DNA of 64,000 nt from Candidatus Melainabacteria bacterium (GTDB lineage: Bacteria; Cyanobacteriota; Vampirovibrionia; Obscuribacterales; Obscuribacteraceae). Below the pieces are notes generated by a model, which made no database searches, had not been told where the DNA came from, and worked only from the letters and a program-made list of their open reading frames with translations. Position numbers and translations under genes: made by a program. This document shows, piece by piece, positions 14,666 to 23,052 of this stretch (its first letter is position 1; each line of letters begins with the position of its first letter). The DNA lies in NCBI GenBank assembly GCA_003153555.1, contig PLZS01000099.1:79084-143083 (forward strand), in the 5' to 3' direction.

Positions 14666-14757
14666 GCTCGGTTAACGAGCCTTGCTAGGGTCAAAGTGAC
14701 AGAGCGGATAGGGGAATGTGGAAATTGACTCAGGAGCTGACAGAGCGCCAGCCCCTG
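14666..14757 (-). repeat. Variant spacer: GCTCG hairpin, repeat block, H1-like hairpin
   Basis: GCTCGGTTAACGAGC (14666-14680), then the second copy of the GCTAGGGTCAAAG block (from 14684), then an H1-like CAGGAGCTG...CAGCCCCTG. Confidence 0.75.
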
Positions 14758-14782
14758 ATGATTGCATGTCGATTCTTACAGC

Positions 14783-15046
14783 TTACAGGTCGGAGTCCAC
14801 CATCTCGGAGGTTCTCTCGAACGCCGCAAGCTCAGCGCCCTTTAGTTTTGCTGCGATACCTTGGTCGCGTACCATAAAGACCGCGACTTCCACTAAACCC
14901 CTCTTGTCCTCATTTGACAACCCCAGCAGGGGCCTTCTTGCCGTGATTGAACCCCAATCTTTGGGACCCTTGGGGCATTGACTATACGCACGGAACGTGC
15001 CGTCGATAATCAGGGTGCGGGCGTCGATTTTTTCGAAGGTCGCCAT
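14783..15046 (-). CDS. Unknown small protein
   Basis: 87 residues. ATG at 15046 follows GGAGAGAATGAA. It starts MATFEKIDARTLIIDGTFRAYSQC with two cysteine-free beta strands, then a helical C-terminal half ending ELAAFERTSEMVDSDL. No family was recognised. Confidence 0.68.
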   Translation of the reverse strand: MATFEKIDARTLIIDGTFRAYSQCPKGPKDWGSITARRPLLGLSNEDKRGLVEVAVFMVRDQGIAAKLKGAELAAFERTSEMVDSDL

Positions 15047-15088
15047 TTCATTCTCTCCATTTTGAGTGAGTTTGGTTTTCGATTCCGG

Positions 15089-15108
15089 GGCTGGCAACAA
15101 GCCAGCCC
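15089..15108 (-). repeat. Short H1 hairpin
   Basis: GGCTGGC-AACAA-GCCAGCC after the stop of the gene at 15122. No H2 in this gap. Confidence 0.75.
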
Positions 15109-15121
15109 AAGAATGCTGCGT

Positions 15122-15520
15122 CTAGTGGGCCCGCTGAGCATTTGTGCGGCTCATCATCCTGAGATAGATCGCCGTGAATTCCTCACGACGGCGATTTTCG
15201 CGGTGCGGCACGGGCAGTCGGACACGGGCTCGCTGAGCATTTTTGCGGCTCATCATGCCGAGATAGATCGCCGTGAATTCCTCACTGCGATCGTCGCGAG
15301 GCGGCATGGGAATGCCGACAGCCGCACAAGCCTGGTCGCGGAGACTGCTCAACGCTGGCGTGTCGAGTTCCTCGATCGGATTTGACGCCGTGACGATTCC
15401 GCGGCTGTCTTCGCTGCGAATGCCATAGAGAGTTTGAACATTGCGGCGGTCTGTTCCAATAGCTTCTTGCGGGATGCCGTAACGAGCCAGGACTGCTGCG
15501 TCAACGATGTGCTTAGCCAT
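15122..15520 (-). CDS. Unknown protein, paralog of the gene at 39729
   Basis: 132 residues. ATG at 15520 follows AGGAGAAGAGAA. Residues 8-80 match the plus-strand gene at 39729 (AVLARYGIPQ versus AVLAARYGIVQ, RGIVTAS, and LRDQACAAVGIPMPP versus LCELACAQIGAKPP). The C-terminus carries a 20-residue tandem repeat (REEFTAIYLxMMSRxNAQRA twice). It is a soluble basic protein. The paralog in the opposite arm ties trains L1 and R1 together. Confidence 0.72.
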   Translation of the reverse strand: MAKHIVDAAVLARYGIPQEAIGTDRRNVQTLYGIRSEDSRGIVTASNPIEELDTPALSSLRDQACAAVGIPMPPRDDRSEEFTAIYLGMMSRKNAQRARVRLPVPHRENRRREEFTAIYLRMMSRTNAQRAH

Positions 15521-15587
15521 TTCTCTTCTCCTGATTGAGCGAAGTTCGCTCTGGTTTCGGTGGGGCACTGCGCCATCACCGGTAGTA

Positions 15588-15664
15588 CTGGTTGCTTTGT
15601 TGCAACCAGCAGAAAGTCTCGCGACTCTCTTGAACGAGCACAGACATGCTCATTCAGCAAAGTC
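15588..15664 (-). repeat. Spacer module H2 plus CTGGTTGC hairpin
   Basis: CTGGTTGC...GCAACCAG (15588-15609) next to a full H2 (15612-15664). No H1 is recognised beyond it. Confidence 0.8.
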
Positions 15665-15783
15665 AAAAGACGGTCTCCTGTAAAGTGTTCACGTCGACTT
15701 GACATCAAGCCAAGACGACCGGGCTAAAGTAGCAAGTGCATCACTGCACAAGCTCTTAAGTCCGGTCGTCAATATCCACTCGA

Positions 15784-16092
15784 TTATCTGGCAGCGCTGT
15801 TGCCGAACAGACGGCGATCAGATCGTGCTTCGAACGCCATCGCCATTGCGGCTTCCGGCGTCCAGCCGGTCTGCTCTTCCAATTGGCTCCGGCGCATCAG
15901 CACCTTGCGGCCAGCGTTCGGTGCGCTGGTCAGTCGGGTCGGCTTGTTGCCGGCGCGGTTGCCGAACAGACGGAGATCGGTCCTTGCTTCGAACGCCATC
16001 GCTATTGCGTCTTCCGGCGTCCAACCGGTCTGCTGGAAGAAGCTTAAGGTTTGGCTTCCGGCGCGGCTGCGGGGCGAGATATGAGTTTTCAT
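15784..16092 (-). CDS. Unknown protein with two internal repeats
   Basis: 102 residues. ATG at 16092 follows AAAGGACAGCAA. Two copies of a repeat of about 30 residues: QQTGWTPEDAIAMAFEARTD then LRLFGNRAG, and EQTGWTPEAAMAMAFEARSD then RRLFGNSAA. They are separated by a basic linker. Each unit looks like a helix with an aromatic cap. Function is unknown. The duplication is visible at DNA level. Confidence 0.72.
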   Translation of the reverse strand: MKTHISPRSRAGSQTLSFFQQTGWTPEDAIAMAFEARTDLRLFGNRAGNKPTRLTSAPNAGRKVLMRRSQLEEQTGWTPEAAMAMAFEARSDRRLFGNSAAR

Positions 16093-16135
16093 TTGCTGTC
16101 CTTTCAACGTGAATTGCACGCCGGGATGGCGTACT

Positions 16136-16225
16136 GAAAGTCTCGCGACTCTCTTGAATGAGCACAGACATGTTCATTCAGCAAAGTCGGAACAACTCCG
16201 GGACCAACTTGCGCCGGTCCTGGAG
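16136..16225 (-). repeat. Spacer module H1+H2
   Basis: H2 complete. H1 here is the CTCCGGGACCAAC...CCGGTCCTGGAG variant also seen at 17390, 19507 and 20663. Confidence 0.88.
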
Positions 16226-16238
16226 CTGATTGATTTTT

Positions 16239-16529
16239 TCAGCAAGCGCGGGGAGCCGTTTGCGACCCGGTCAGAAACGCATGATGACGAGCGTGGAGAT
16301 TGTCGAATAAAGCGCCAACTGTAACGACAGCACTCCAATATTCCTGTTTGCTTGCTGGGTCTTCCGCTGCCTCCGCCGCAGCAGTGGCCTCGTTGCCGAA
16401 GTCGAGGCAAAGCGCCATGCCTGCCAGCAAGTGTTCGCCGAATTCGGCGCTTCGACTTTCGTCTTCTTGGGCCCATGTCTGAACGGCCAAGAACTTCCTT
16501 TGATATTCGTCACTTAGAACCTCAACCAT
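16239..16529 (-). CDS. Unknown small helical protein
   Basis: 96 residues. ATG at 16529 follows AAGAAGGAATGAGGTC. It is Ala/Glu-rich and almost wholly helical (YQRKFLAVQTWAQEDESRSAEFGEHLLAGMALCLDFG). It may be a small helical bundle. No motif. Confidence 0.7.
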   Translation of the reverse strand: MVEVLSDEYQRKFLAVQTWAQEDESRSAEFGEHLLAGMALCLDFGNEATAAAEAAEDPASKQEYWSAVVTVGALFDNLHARHHAFLTGSQTAPRAC

Positions 16530-16624
16530 GACCTCATTCCTTCTTGCTTTATCACCGGTAGTATTGGTAGCAGTTTTGCAACCAGCCGAAAGTCATTGTT
16601 TCAACAGGCGCGGAGCTTAGGCTT

Positions 16625-17278
16625 CTAGTCGCATTGAGACAGCGACAGCCGTTTCACTACGACATTTCTAAAACCCATTGCCTCAAGGCGTTTCTTCGTA
16701 GGTCGATTTCTCACCCACACTTCACACGCTTGCCGCATATCCATTGCAGGCACGCACAATTGAACTGTCGTGCTGCCGCAATGAGCATGGCGCAGCCATT
16801 TTGAGCGTGACCACGACTTGTGAAAGAGTCCTGTCCTTGTGCTGTGCGGTATATGCATGTCATTCCAGATCGCACCGTGACAGTCTTCCCATTGGGAATA
16901 GTCATTGAACACTACCCGCTCATCAATGGCGGAAAGTGGAAACACCAACATTGCATAGTTCGGAAATTCTCCTTTCTGACGCCGAATTTTGCGATCGCCG
17001 TGTTCGGGAGTCCATTCTTCACCAATGGTTCTTCCAAATTGATTGGCATATCCGGTCGTGCGGATGGCTTCCTGGTTGATTTCCGTCACGTCAGGATTTC
17101 CGATTGCCATGAATATCGGGTAAAAACCGAGTCTCTCGCCCAACCAAAAATACAGGGGCTTATATTCGCTGTCGTCGGCGGTGAAGCGAGGATCGGCCTC
17201 GATTCTGTCAAACGAGACGGAATCGACCTCGATTGTGTGGTAACAGCGCAGGTGTCCAAATTTTTTGAAATGTTTCAT
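16625..17278 (-). CDS. Unknown protein
   Basis: 217 residues. ATG at 17278 follows a very strong GAGGAGGTGACC. The sequence opens MKHFKKFGHLRCYHTIEVDS and contains LYFWLGERLGFYPIFMAIG near 50-68, WEDCHGAIWNDMHIPHS near 130-146, and a basic C-terminus. Several Cys and His residues are spread through the middle. No family was recognised. The upstream gap has only a worn H2 piece (from 16588), which lies downstream of this gene. Confidence 0.75.
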   Translation of the reverse strand: MKHFKKFGHLRCYHTIEVDSVSFDRIEADPRFTADDSEYKPLYFWLGERLGFYPIFMAIGNPDVTEINQEAIRTTGYANQFGRTIGEEWTPEHGDRKIRRQKGEFPNYAMLVFPLSAIDERVVFNDYSQWEDCHGAIWNDMHIPHSTRTGLFHKSWSRSKWLRHAHCGSTTVQLCVPAMDMRQACEVWVRNRPTKKRLEAMGFRNVVVKRLSLSQCD

Positions 17279-17327
17279 GGTCACCTCCTCTCTGGGTGAA
17301 GTGCTGATTGCAATTGCGCAACCCGCA

Positions 17328-17419
17328 GAAAGTCTCGCGACTTTCTTGAGAGCACCGCAGGCGATGCGCACTCAGCAAAGTCGGAACAACCCCGGAACCC
17401 ACTTGCGTCGGTTCCGGAG
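17328..17419 (-). repeat. Spacer module H1+H2
   Basis: H2 lacks four bases in the inner stem (TTGAGAGCACC). H1 is CCCCGGAACC...GGTTCCGGAG (17390-17419). Confidence 0.85.
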
Positions 17420-17497
17420 CTGGTTGATAGCTTCAACAAGCGTGGAAAATATTTCCCAGCCTCGACTGTAGTGCTTTCAGTGCTTGTTCTTCCGGTT

Positions 17498-17533
17498 AGC
17501 ACCTGGGTTAGTAACTAGACTAACCCAGGTGCT
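17498..17533 (-). terminator. 15-bp perfect hairpin after the gene at 17545
   Basis: AGCACCTGGGTTAGT, a 6-base loop, and its exact complement, 11 bases beyond the stop codon. No T-tract. Confidence 0.6.
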
Positions 17534-17544
17534 CGGTGGATGCC

Positions 17545-18540
17545 TTAGGCCAGAACGTTGAGTGTGGTGCGCACAGGACCCCAGTCGGAGCCGGTGCCGT
17601 CGCAGCGGCAGTCTTCGAATCCGCAGTTGCAACAGCTCACGGGATTTCTGCTCTTCGACGCCCAGATGGGCGCCTCCGTTTCCTGGGCGAAAGCGCTGTG
17701 GTCAGTGTCGTCAGCGCTTTCGTCTTCGTCGCAGCGCGAGCAGCCGACATTTGCCACGAAGAGTTCGTCAAGGTAGCGAGCCGAGCGGTATTCGGCAAAG
17801 GGCACCTCCTTGCTTGGCTTGCTCGACCGGAAGTGCAGCACGATTGAGGACTGTCCGCTACAAACCAGTCGTCCGTTGGACAGTTTGGATATCACAAGCG
17901 GCGCGTCGTCTTTGTTCTCGATGATGCGAGCGGTGAACACCGTTTGTTTGGCGTTTTCGCCAACGAGTTGGAAGGCGTAGTTCTTGCCGTCGGCCTTGGG
18001 TTGCGGCCCTTCGGCGAAAACGACGCGTCCGTCGATGCGGATGGCGGCAATGAGGCTCCCGTTGTTGCCCATCACCCACTTCGAGTTGTAAGGCTTCAGT
18101 GCGTCCTTGAAGTCGTTCGGCGCCGCCACCTTGAACTTTGGTTTCCAGACCTTGGTGACAGCTTGGTTCTGCTTGAACATAGTGGGTCTCCCGTTCGCCA
18201 GATTGCTGAACGAAGGTTTCCGAGACCGCGGCTCCGTGCAGGTCTGCAACGCACGGGCAGCGGCAGCGACTGTGGTGGCGGCGGGTTTGCCAGTTGGCGA
18301 AGTCGCCGACTGAGGCGCTTCGGAAACGCGGTCTACGCACTTCACAATCCAGACGGTGTGGGCCTTGTTATCGTCGATGACCATGTAAGTCCAGGTTTCG
18401 CCGACTTCGGGTTTCCCGCCCATGCGCTTCGAGGGAAACGCGATGCGGCTAGACTCGCGGTACTCGACGAAGGTTTTGACGCCGCCATCCTTCGCGGCAC
18501 TGAAGGTGGCGCGCGGCAAGTTCGAGGTTGCATTCGACAT
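17545..18540 (-). CDS. Unknown two-part protein, NLPRATFS family
   Basis: 331 residues. ATG at 18540 follows AGGAGAGTTCA. Residues 1-85 (SNLPRATFSAAKDGGVKTFVEY, then WTYMVIDDNKAHTVWIVKCV) form a beta domain shared with the genes at 19569 and 20725. A low-complexity linker (about 75-100) follows. The remainder is a second beta-rich domain plus a Cys-rich tail (NVGCSRC, CCNCGFEDCRC) that could bind zinc. In the two paralogs a coiled-coil domain takes the place of this second part, so the N-terminal domain is mixed with different partners. Confidence 0.78.
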   Translation of the reverse strand: MSNATSNLPRATFSAAKDGGVKTFVEYRESSRIAFPSKRMGGKPEVGETWTYMVIDDNKAHTVWIVKCVDRVSEAPQSATSPTGKPAATTVAAAARALQTCTEPRSRKPSFSNLANGRPTMFKQNQAVTKVWKPKFKVAAPNDFKDALKPYNSKWVMGNNGSLIAAIRIDGRVVFAEGPQPKADGKNYAFQLVGENAKQTVFTARIIENKDDAPLVISKLSNGRLVCSGQSSIVLHFRSSKPSKEVPFAEYRSARYLDELFVANVGCSRCDEDESADDTDHSAFAQETEAPIWASKSRNPVSCCNCGFEDCRCDGTGSDWGPVRTTLNVLA

Positions 18541-18591
18541 TGAACTCTCCTGTGTTTTCGCATGATGCAAACATCGAGAAGATGCTTGCCT

Positions 18592-18682
18592 GAAAGTCTC
18601 GCGACTTTCTTGAATGAGCACCAACATGTTCATTCAGCAAAGTCGGAGTGATGCCCGAGGCTGACAGTGTGCCAGCCCCGGA
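18592..18682 (-). repeat. Spacer module H1+H2
   Basis: H2 complete. H1 is CCGAGGCTGAC...CCAGCCCCGG. The adjoining leader has GCATGATGC...GATGC, shared by the three NLPRATFS genes. Confidence 0.85.
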
Positions 18683-18736
18683 GATTTCAACGGCTCGCCG
18701 TTCGCGTAGTTTTACTTCACTTCGAGCTAGTAACCC

Positions 18737-19411
18737 TTACCGGACTTCGACCGAGTCTGCTCCGAACGTACGCTGGAGATAGCGCAAGTGTTCAGGCGTG
18801 ATGGCGATCACCACGTTGTTGAAGAACCACTTCAACACCCAAAAGAAGGTGATCATGAGCACGAAGAAGATCGCCATCGGTTCGACCATCCCAGCAAACC
18901 AAATCAGATTTTCGCTGACGCTGCCCGGTTGATGGAACTCGATACCTTGCAGCAAGACATCAATCTGACCCGCACTCATCTGGACCTGGTTCATGATCCA
19001 GATGATGACCGCGAGCAAGAAAGCCATGCCCATGTATGCGGTCAGCTTATAAGACTGACTGCGCACGACCACAGTTCGCGGGGCATGATAGTCCTTGCAA
19101 AAAGTGCGCTCCTCAAGCTTGCGGTTAAGCCAGTCGCAGCAGCGCTCAAACCAGGGACGAATGCCCCAGAAGAGCGCCAGTCCGACGATGGCGATGTAAG
19201 CGACCACAATGAGTGGAATCAGCGCGTCGCCGACAAAATACTGATGCCACTCTATTGAACCGGGATTGGTGATCTGCTGATCCGCCATCCTGTTCATTCC
19301 GTCAAACACTTCCATCACTTTGCCCGGAATTCCCAGAGCCAAGATAGAGGCTATAACAGTGACAGCTGCGCCCATGTCCAGGCGCCGAAGTTGAGAGTTG
19401 GACAGCTTCAT
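18737..19411 (-). CDS. Unknown membrane protein
   Basis: 224 residues. ATG at 19411 follows AAAAGGAAACTCCG. Four membrane segments (about 13-31, 62-85, 123-143 and 171-197) surround a basic cytoplasmic-looking loop (RPWFERCCDWLNRKLEERTFCKDYH). The C-terminal 25 residues are soluble. There is no transporter signature. Confidence 0.78.
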   Translation of the reverse strand: MKLSNSQLRRLDMGAAVTVIASILALGIPGKVMEVFDGMNRMADQQITNPGSIEWHQYFVGDALIPLIVVAYIAIVGLALFWGIRPWFERCCDWLNRKLEERTFCKDYHAPRTVVVRSQSYKLTAYMGMAFLLAVIIWIMNQVQMSAGQIDVLLQGIEFHQPGSVSENLIWFAGMVEPMAIFFVLMITFFWVLKWFFNNVVIAITPEHLRYLQRTFGADSVEVR

Positions 19412-19484
19412 CGGAGTTTCCTTTTATGTTCGAGGGGTCTGTTCTGAGCACTGAGCTGGAGCGGAAGTGCCCGGCCCAGCCCGA

Positions 19485-19536
19485 TCATTCAGCAAAGTCG
19501 GAACAACTCCGGGACCAACTTGCGTCGGCCCCGGAG
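19485..19536 (-). repeat. Spacer module, half H2 plus H1
   Basis: ATCATTCAGCAAAGTCGGAA then CTCCGGGACC...GGCCCCGGAG. The rest of H2 is missing. Confidence 0.8.
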
Positions 19537-19568
19537 CTGGTTGAGTGCGAGTTTAGCTGGATGAATTG

Positions 19569-20549
19569 TTACTTCACCAGCTCCGCCATGCGCTCTTCGT
19601 ACATATCGACGAGCGACGCCAAATCTTCGAGCAGAGACTGCCGTTCGGATTCAAGAGTCGTCATTTCGTTGACGATGGTGATCACCTCGTCAATCTGGAT
19701 TAGAACAACCGAAGGAGCACTCCAGAGGAAATCGATGTGATCGATCAATTTGATTTCCAACCGGTTGAGCTGGCTTCGGTTCGTTTCGTCCTCCAGGGTA
19801 TCTTTCAAAGCCTTACGGCGAGCTTCGAGAGACGCTTTTAACGCACTCAGCGACGCGTCGCTGAGGTTCTCCGGCAGTTTGCCGTCGCTTTTGCGGATGC
19901 GCGCCACTTGGGAGCGCATGCTGGCATAGCGCCGATCTTCGACTCGCAGCTGCTCTTTCTCGGCACGCGCCGCGATCAGCTGTTTCGCCACTTCCACAAC
20001 GATGTCGATTTCTCCGGCGGATGTTATCGGCCCGTAGGCGTCTCCGACGGCTGAAATCAGCTCGTACAACGACACCCGAGCGTCAGACTTGCGCCGATCG
20101 ACATCGGAGATCATGCTCCGCACCCGTTCGAGTCCCGCAGTGACAGCCAGAAGGTGCTGGTCGGTGCTCGCCGTGCGGATGCGATACAGAGCGCCGAGAT
20201 CGCCCAATTTCAGGGATCCCGAAGCACCAAGTTGCGGCTCCGTGAGGATCTGCAAGGAGCGGGCTTCGGCGTCGGCGGCGGTGGCGGTGGTGGCGGGTTT
20301 GCCCGTTGACGAAATCGCCGCCTGAGGCGCTTCGGAAACGAGGGCGACGCAACGAATGAACCAGACGGTCTTGGTCTGATTTTGATTCAGAACGATATAC
20401 GTCCAGGTTTCGCCATCTTTCGGCTGCGGTCCCTTTTTGTCGGGAAACGCGATGCGGCGAGACCCGCGGTACTCGATGGTGGTTTTGACGCCGCCTTCCT
20501 TACCGCCACTGAAGGTGGCGCGCGGCAAGTTCAAGGTTGCATGCGACAT
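19569..20549 (-). CDS. Unknown NLPRATFS-domain coiled-coil protein
   Basis: 326 residues. ATG at 20549 follows AGGAGAGTTCT. The N-terminal beta domain (about 1-80) is nearly identical to that of the gene at 20725 and related to that at 17545. From about residue 110 to the end a long Leu/Glu/Lys/Arg-rich region is predicted to form coiled coils, closing with SLLEDLASLVDMYEERMAEL. The 3' 60 bases are almost identical to those of the next gene upstream. A structural or scaffold role is possible. Confidence 0.78.
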   Translation of the reverse strand: MSHATLNLPRATFSGGKEGGVKTTIEYRGSRRIAFPDKKGPQPKDGETWTYIVLNQNQTKTVWFIRCVALVSEAPQAAISSTGKPATTATAADAEARSLQILTEPQLGASGSLKLGDLGALYRIRTASTDQHLLAVTAGLERVRSMISDVDRRKSDARVSLYELISAVGDAYGPITSAGEIDIVVEVAKQLIAARAEKEQLRVEDRRYASMRSQVARIRKSDGKLPENLSDASLSALKASLEARRKALKDTLEDETNRSQLNRLEIKLIDHIDFLWSAPSVVLIQIDEVITIVNEMTTLESERQSLLEDLASLVDMYEERMAELVK

Positions 20550-20599
20550 AGAACTCTCCTGTTTTTTGCATGATGCAAACATCAAGATGATGCTTGCCC

Positions 20600-20691
20600 G
20601 AAAGTCTCCTGACTTTCTTGAATGAGCACCGCAGGCGATGCGCATTCAGCAAAGTCGAACAACCCCGGGACCAACTTGCGTCGGTCCCGGA
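20600..20691 (-). repeat. Spacer module H1+H2
   Basis: H2 GAAAGTCTCCTGACTTTC with TGAATGAGCA...TGCGCATTCA. H1 at 20663-20691. Confidence 0.88.
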
Positions 20692-20724
20692 GCTGATTGA
20701 GTACAGGTTTAGCTGGATGAGTTG

Positions 20725-21651
20725 TTACTTCACCAGCTCCGCCATGCGCTCTTCGTACATATCGACGAGCGACGCCAAATCCTCGAGAAGAGACTGCCGT
20801 GCGGATTCGATGGTCGTCATTTCACCGATGATCGTGACGACTCTTTCGATTTGATTTCGGATGGTGTCATGATCCGCCAACCAATTATTGACGTATTCGG
20901 CCAGATCCTTTTCGAGCTGGTTAAACTTGAAGCTGGGGTCTCCCAGGAGCTCGTTCAGCGCCTGCCGGCGAGCTTCGAGAGACTTTTTGAACAGAGTCAA
21001 CGAAACGTCGCTGAGCTCGTCCGGCACTTCAAAGCTGCTTTTGAGAATGCGCACCACCTTGTAGCGCATGCTCACATAGCGGAGTTCGTCGACGCGCAGC
21101 TGCTTCTTCTCAGCGCGCGCCGCGATCAACTGTTTCGCCACTTTCACGCCGCGGTCGAATGCGAACGGAATCAGCTCGTGCAACGACGCCCGGGCTGCCG
21201 TGTCTTTCTGCCTGGTCTTGGCGATCAGCCCCTGGACCCGAGCGAGTCCCTCCGTGACAGCCAGCAGGTGTTCGTCGGTTTTCGCCGCACGGCAGCGAAC
21301 CTGAGCGCCGAGGTCGCCCAGCTTCACCGTTTTCCGCTCCAAGCCAGTCGGCTGCAGCTCCGCGAGAATCGCCGCGGCGCTGGCTTCCGCGTTGGCCGCG
21401 GTGGTGGCGCCGGACGAAGTCACCGACTGAGCTTCGGAAACGAGGGCGACGCAACGAATGAACCAGACGGTCTTGGTCTGATTTTGATTCAGAACGATAT
21501 ACGTCCAGGTTTCGCCATCTTTCGGCTGCGGTCCCTTTTTGTCGGGAAACGCGATGCGGCGAGACCCGCGGTACTCGATGGTGGTTTTGACGCCGCCTTC
21601 CTTACCGCCACTGAAGGTGGCGCGCGGCAAGTTCAAGGTTGCATGCGACAT
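20725..21651 (-). CDS. Unknown NLPRATFS-domain coiled-coil protein
   Basis: 308 residues. ATG at 21651 follows AGGAGAGTTCT. A paralog of its downstream neighbour (19569). The two ends are nearly identical at the DNA level (about 21430-21690 and 20725-20815), while the middle differs, with a gap in the linker and diverged coiled coil. Strong ends and a diverged middle point to recent gene conversion or recombination between the two. Confidence 0.78.
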   Translation of the reverse strand: MSHATLNLPRATFSGGKEGGVKTTIEYRGSRRIAFPDKKGPQPKDGETWTYIVLNQNQTKTVWFIRCVALVSEAQSVTSSGATTAANAEASAAAILAELQPTGLERKTVKLGDLGAQVRCRAAKTDEHLLAVTEGLARVQGLIAKTRQKDTAARASLHELIPFAFDRGVKVAKQLIAARAEKKQLRVDELRYVSMRYKVVRILKSSFEVPDELSDVSLTLFKKSLEARRQALNELLGDPSFKFNQLEKDLAEYVNNWLADHDTIRNQIERVVTIIGEMTTIESARQSLLEDLASLVDMYEERMAELVK

Positions 21652-21702
21652 AGAACTCTCCTGTGTTTTCGCATGATGCAAACATCAAGATGATGCTTGC
21701 CC

Positions 21703-21800
21703 GAAAGTCTCACGACTTTCTTGAATGAACACCGCAGGCGATGCGCATTCAGCAAAGTCGAAGAAGGCGCTCCGGAATTGATTTTGAGTCAACCCCGGAG
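21703..21800 (-). repeat. Spacer module H1+H2
   Basis: H2 complete with TGAATGAACA. H1 is a diverged CTCCGGAATTGA...TCAACCCCGGAG (21770-21800). Confidence 0.85.
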
Positions 21801-21812
21801 TGTTTTTAGTTC

Positions 21813-22070
21813 TTAACAGCGAGTGAAGGGCTTGTCGCCATAGCGAGCTCGCAATTCTTCTTGCTTTTTGCGGAGGATGACCCAGTTGTGTTTCATGCCG
21901 GGTAAACCGTGAACCTGGACGAAGGGCACTTCATCGCCGGCAGAGATTCCCTTCGTGACCGAGACTACGGTTGCGCGACCGCCGAGATAGTCGTATCCAG
22001 AGCTGTCCGAACTATGAGGCGGGATGTAGATGAATGCGCCAACTTTGGGGGCAAGCAGAGATGCAGTCAT
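21813..22070 (-). CDS. Unknown small beta protein
   Basis: 85 residues. ATG at 22070 follows AAAGGGAACATCCT. The pattern VGAFIYIPPHSSDSSGYDYLGGRATVVSVTKGISAGDEVPFVQVHGLPG reads as a small SH3-like or KOW-like beta barrel (AFIYIPP...GRATVVSV). That fold is a guess. It ends in a basic helix KKQEELRARYGDKPF. Confidence 0.7.
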   Translation of the reverse strand: MTASLLAPKVGAFIYIPPHSSDSSGYDYLGGRATVVSVTKGISAGDEVPFVQVHGLPGMKHNWVILRKKQEELRARYGDKPFTRC

Positions 22071-22184
22071 AGGATGTTCCCTTTTCGTTGATGGTCTGCG
22101 ATTGCAAAGTCTGAGGAAAAACCGGAGCCGACCGAAGCCGACTTCGATTTTTGTTGGTGATCAGAACGGGAGCACCGTTCACGA

Positions 22185-22679
22185 TTACTGCCGCGGGTGT
22201 TCTTCCATAAACTTGCGGAGCTTTTCGCCGCCGGCAATTGCCAGCGTGTAGGCCATAGCCTCGGCATCACCACATAAGCAGAAGGTCTCGCTCACCTCAA
22301 GGCACGATTGCTCTAACAGTTCGTAAAGCGCGTCGCAGACCCGCCAGGTGGGAGCGCCCGCGTTTTCACCGATGTAGGTGAGGATCTTCTTGGCGAACAC
22401 TCGCACGCCCTTTTTGGGGTTTAGTGCCATGTACTGGAGGAGCTTATCGCTCCCGTAGAGCACGGACTTGTACGCCAACAGATGCATGATCCCTTCGACA
22501 TTGCCTGTGAACAGATTGCGAAGGTGCTGATTAAGTTCGCGTTTGGCAACAAGCGATAGCTCGATTTTGGCCACCACCAGCAAGTCCACAAACCTGTAGG
22601 CACCAGCATGCGGATCCTCGCTGGTATTGACCACATAGTCCAGGACAGCCGCTTTCTTCTCTATGAGTGAACCAGTCAT
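22185..22679 (-). CDS. Unknown protein, paralog of the gene at 55659
   Basis: 164 residues. ATG at 22679 follows GGAGAAGAAG. Matches the first gene of train R2 across its length: VxDYVVNxSEDxxxGxYRxxDLL near 14-36, and the closing FCLCGDAEAMAYTLAIAGGEKLRKFMEEHPRQ near 133-164. The C-L-C-G-D segment is the most conserved. It is helical and soluble. A 104-base gap to the next gene lacks H1/H2. Confidence 0.78.
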   Translation of the reverse strand: MTGSLIEKKAAVLDYVVNTSEDPHAGAYRFVDLLVVAKIELSLVAKRELNQHLRNLFTGNVEGIMHLLAYKSVLYGSDKLLQYMALNPKKGVRVFAKKILTYIGENAGAPTWRVCDALYELLEQSCLEVSETFCLCGDAEAMAYTLAIAGGEKLRKFMEEHPRQ

Positions 22680-22738
22680 CTTCTTCTCCATGAATTCGAG
22701 CATCGTTTTGCAAGTTTCGCATCGTGAACGCGGAGAAC

Positions 22739-22753
22739 GCGAGCTATGCTCGC
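22739..22753 (-). repeat. Small hairpin GCGAGC..GCTCGC
   Basis: GCGAGCTATGCTCGC in a 97-base gap that has no H1/H2. Confidence 0.5.
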
Positions 22754-22776
22754 GCTCTCGCATTTGTATTCAGAAT

Positions 22777-23013
22777 TTAGGCTTTGTTGCGAACATAGCC
22801 CGCAAGCTTAATGAGCGCCGCGTGGAAGGGAGTATCCTCGCAGGCAACACTGATGTTGGCTACGAGGAAAGCGGTGACGCGGGCCTTTTCGGTCTTTCCG
22901 AGTTTTTCCTTCGCTTCGCGACGGCGCTCCAGTTCTTTTTTCAGGTTGGCGATTCCCTCGCTGTCCACTTTCGTCTTGTGTGCGATTTTCAGGGTGAGCA
23001 GATCGAATGTCAT
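22777..23013 (-). CDS. Unknown small helical protein
   Basis: 78 residues. ATG at 23013 follows AAAAGGACACGACA. Basic helical centre (NLKKELERRREAKEKLGKTEKARVTAFLVANISVA). Its layout (about 78 residues, K/E-rich helix then xxVTAFLVANxxVAxED) faintly recalls the SINDF-leader proteins (ERxRVxDYVNSNLxVANDDE). This may be distant kinship. Confidence 0.72.
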   Translation of the reverse strand: MTFDLLTLKIAHKTKVDSEGIANLKKELERRREAKEKLGKTEKARVTAFLVANISVACEDTPFHAALIKLAGYVRNKA

Positions 23014-23052
23014 TGTCGTGTCCTTTTATTTTGCGATGTTTCGCATCGCACC

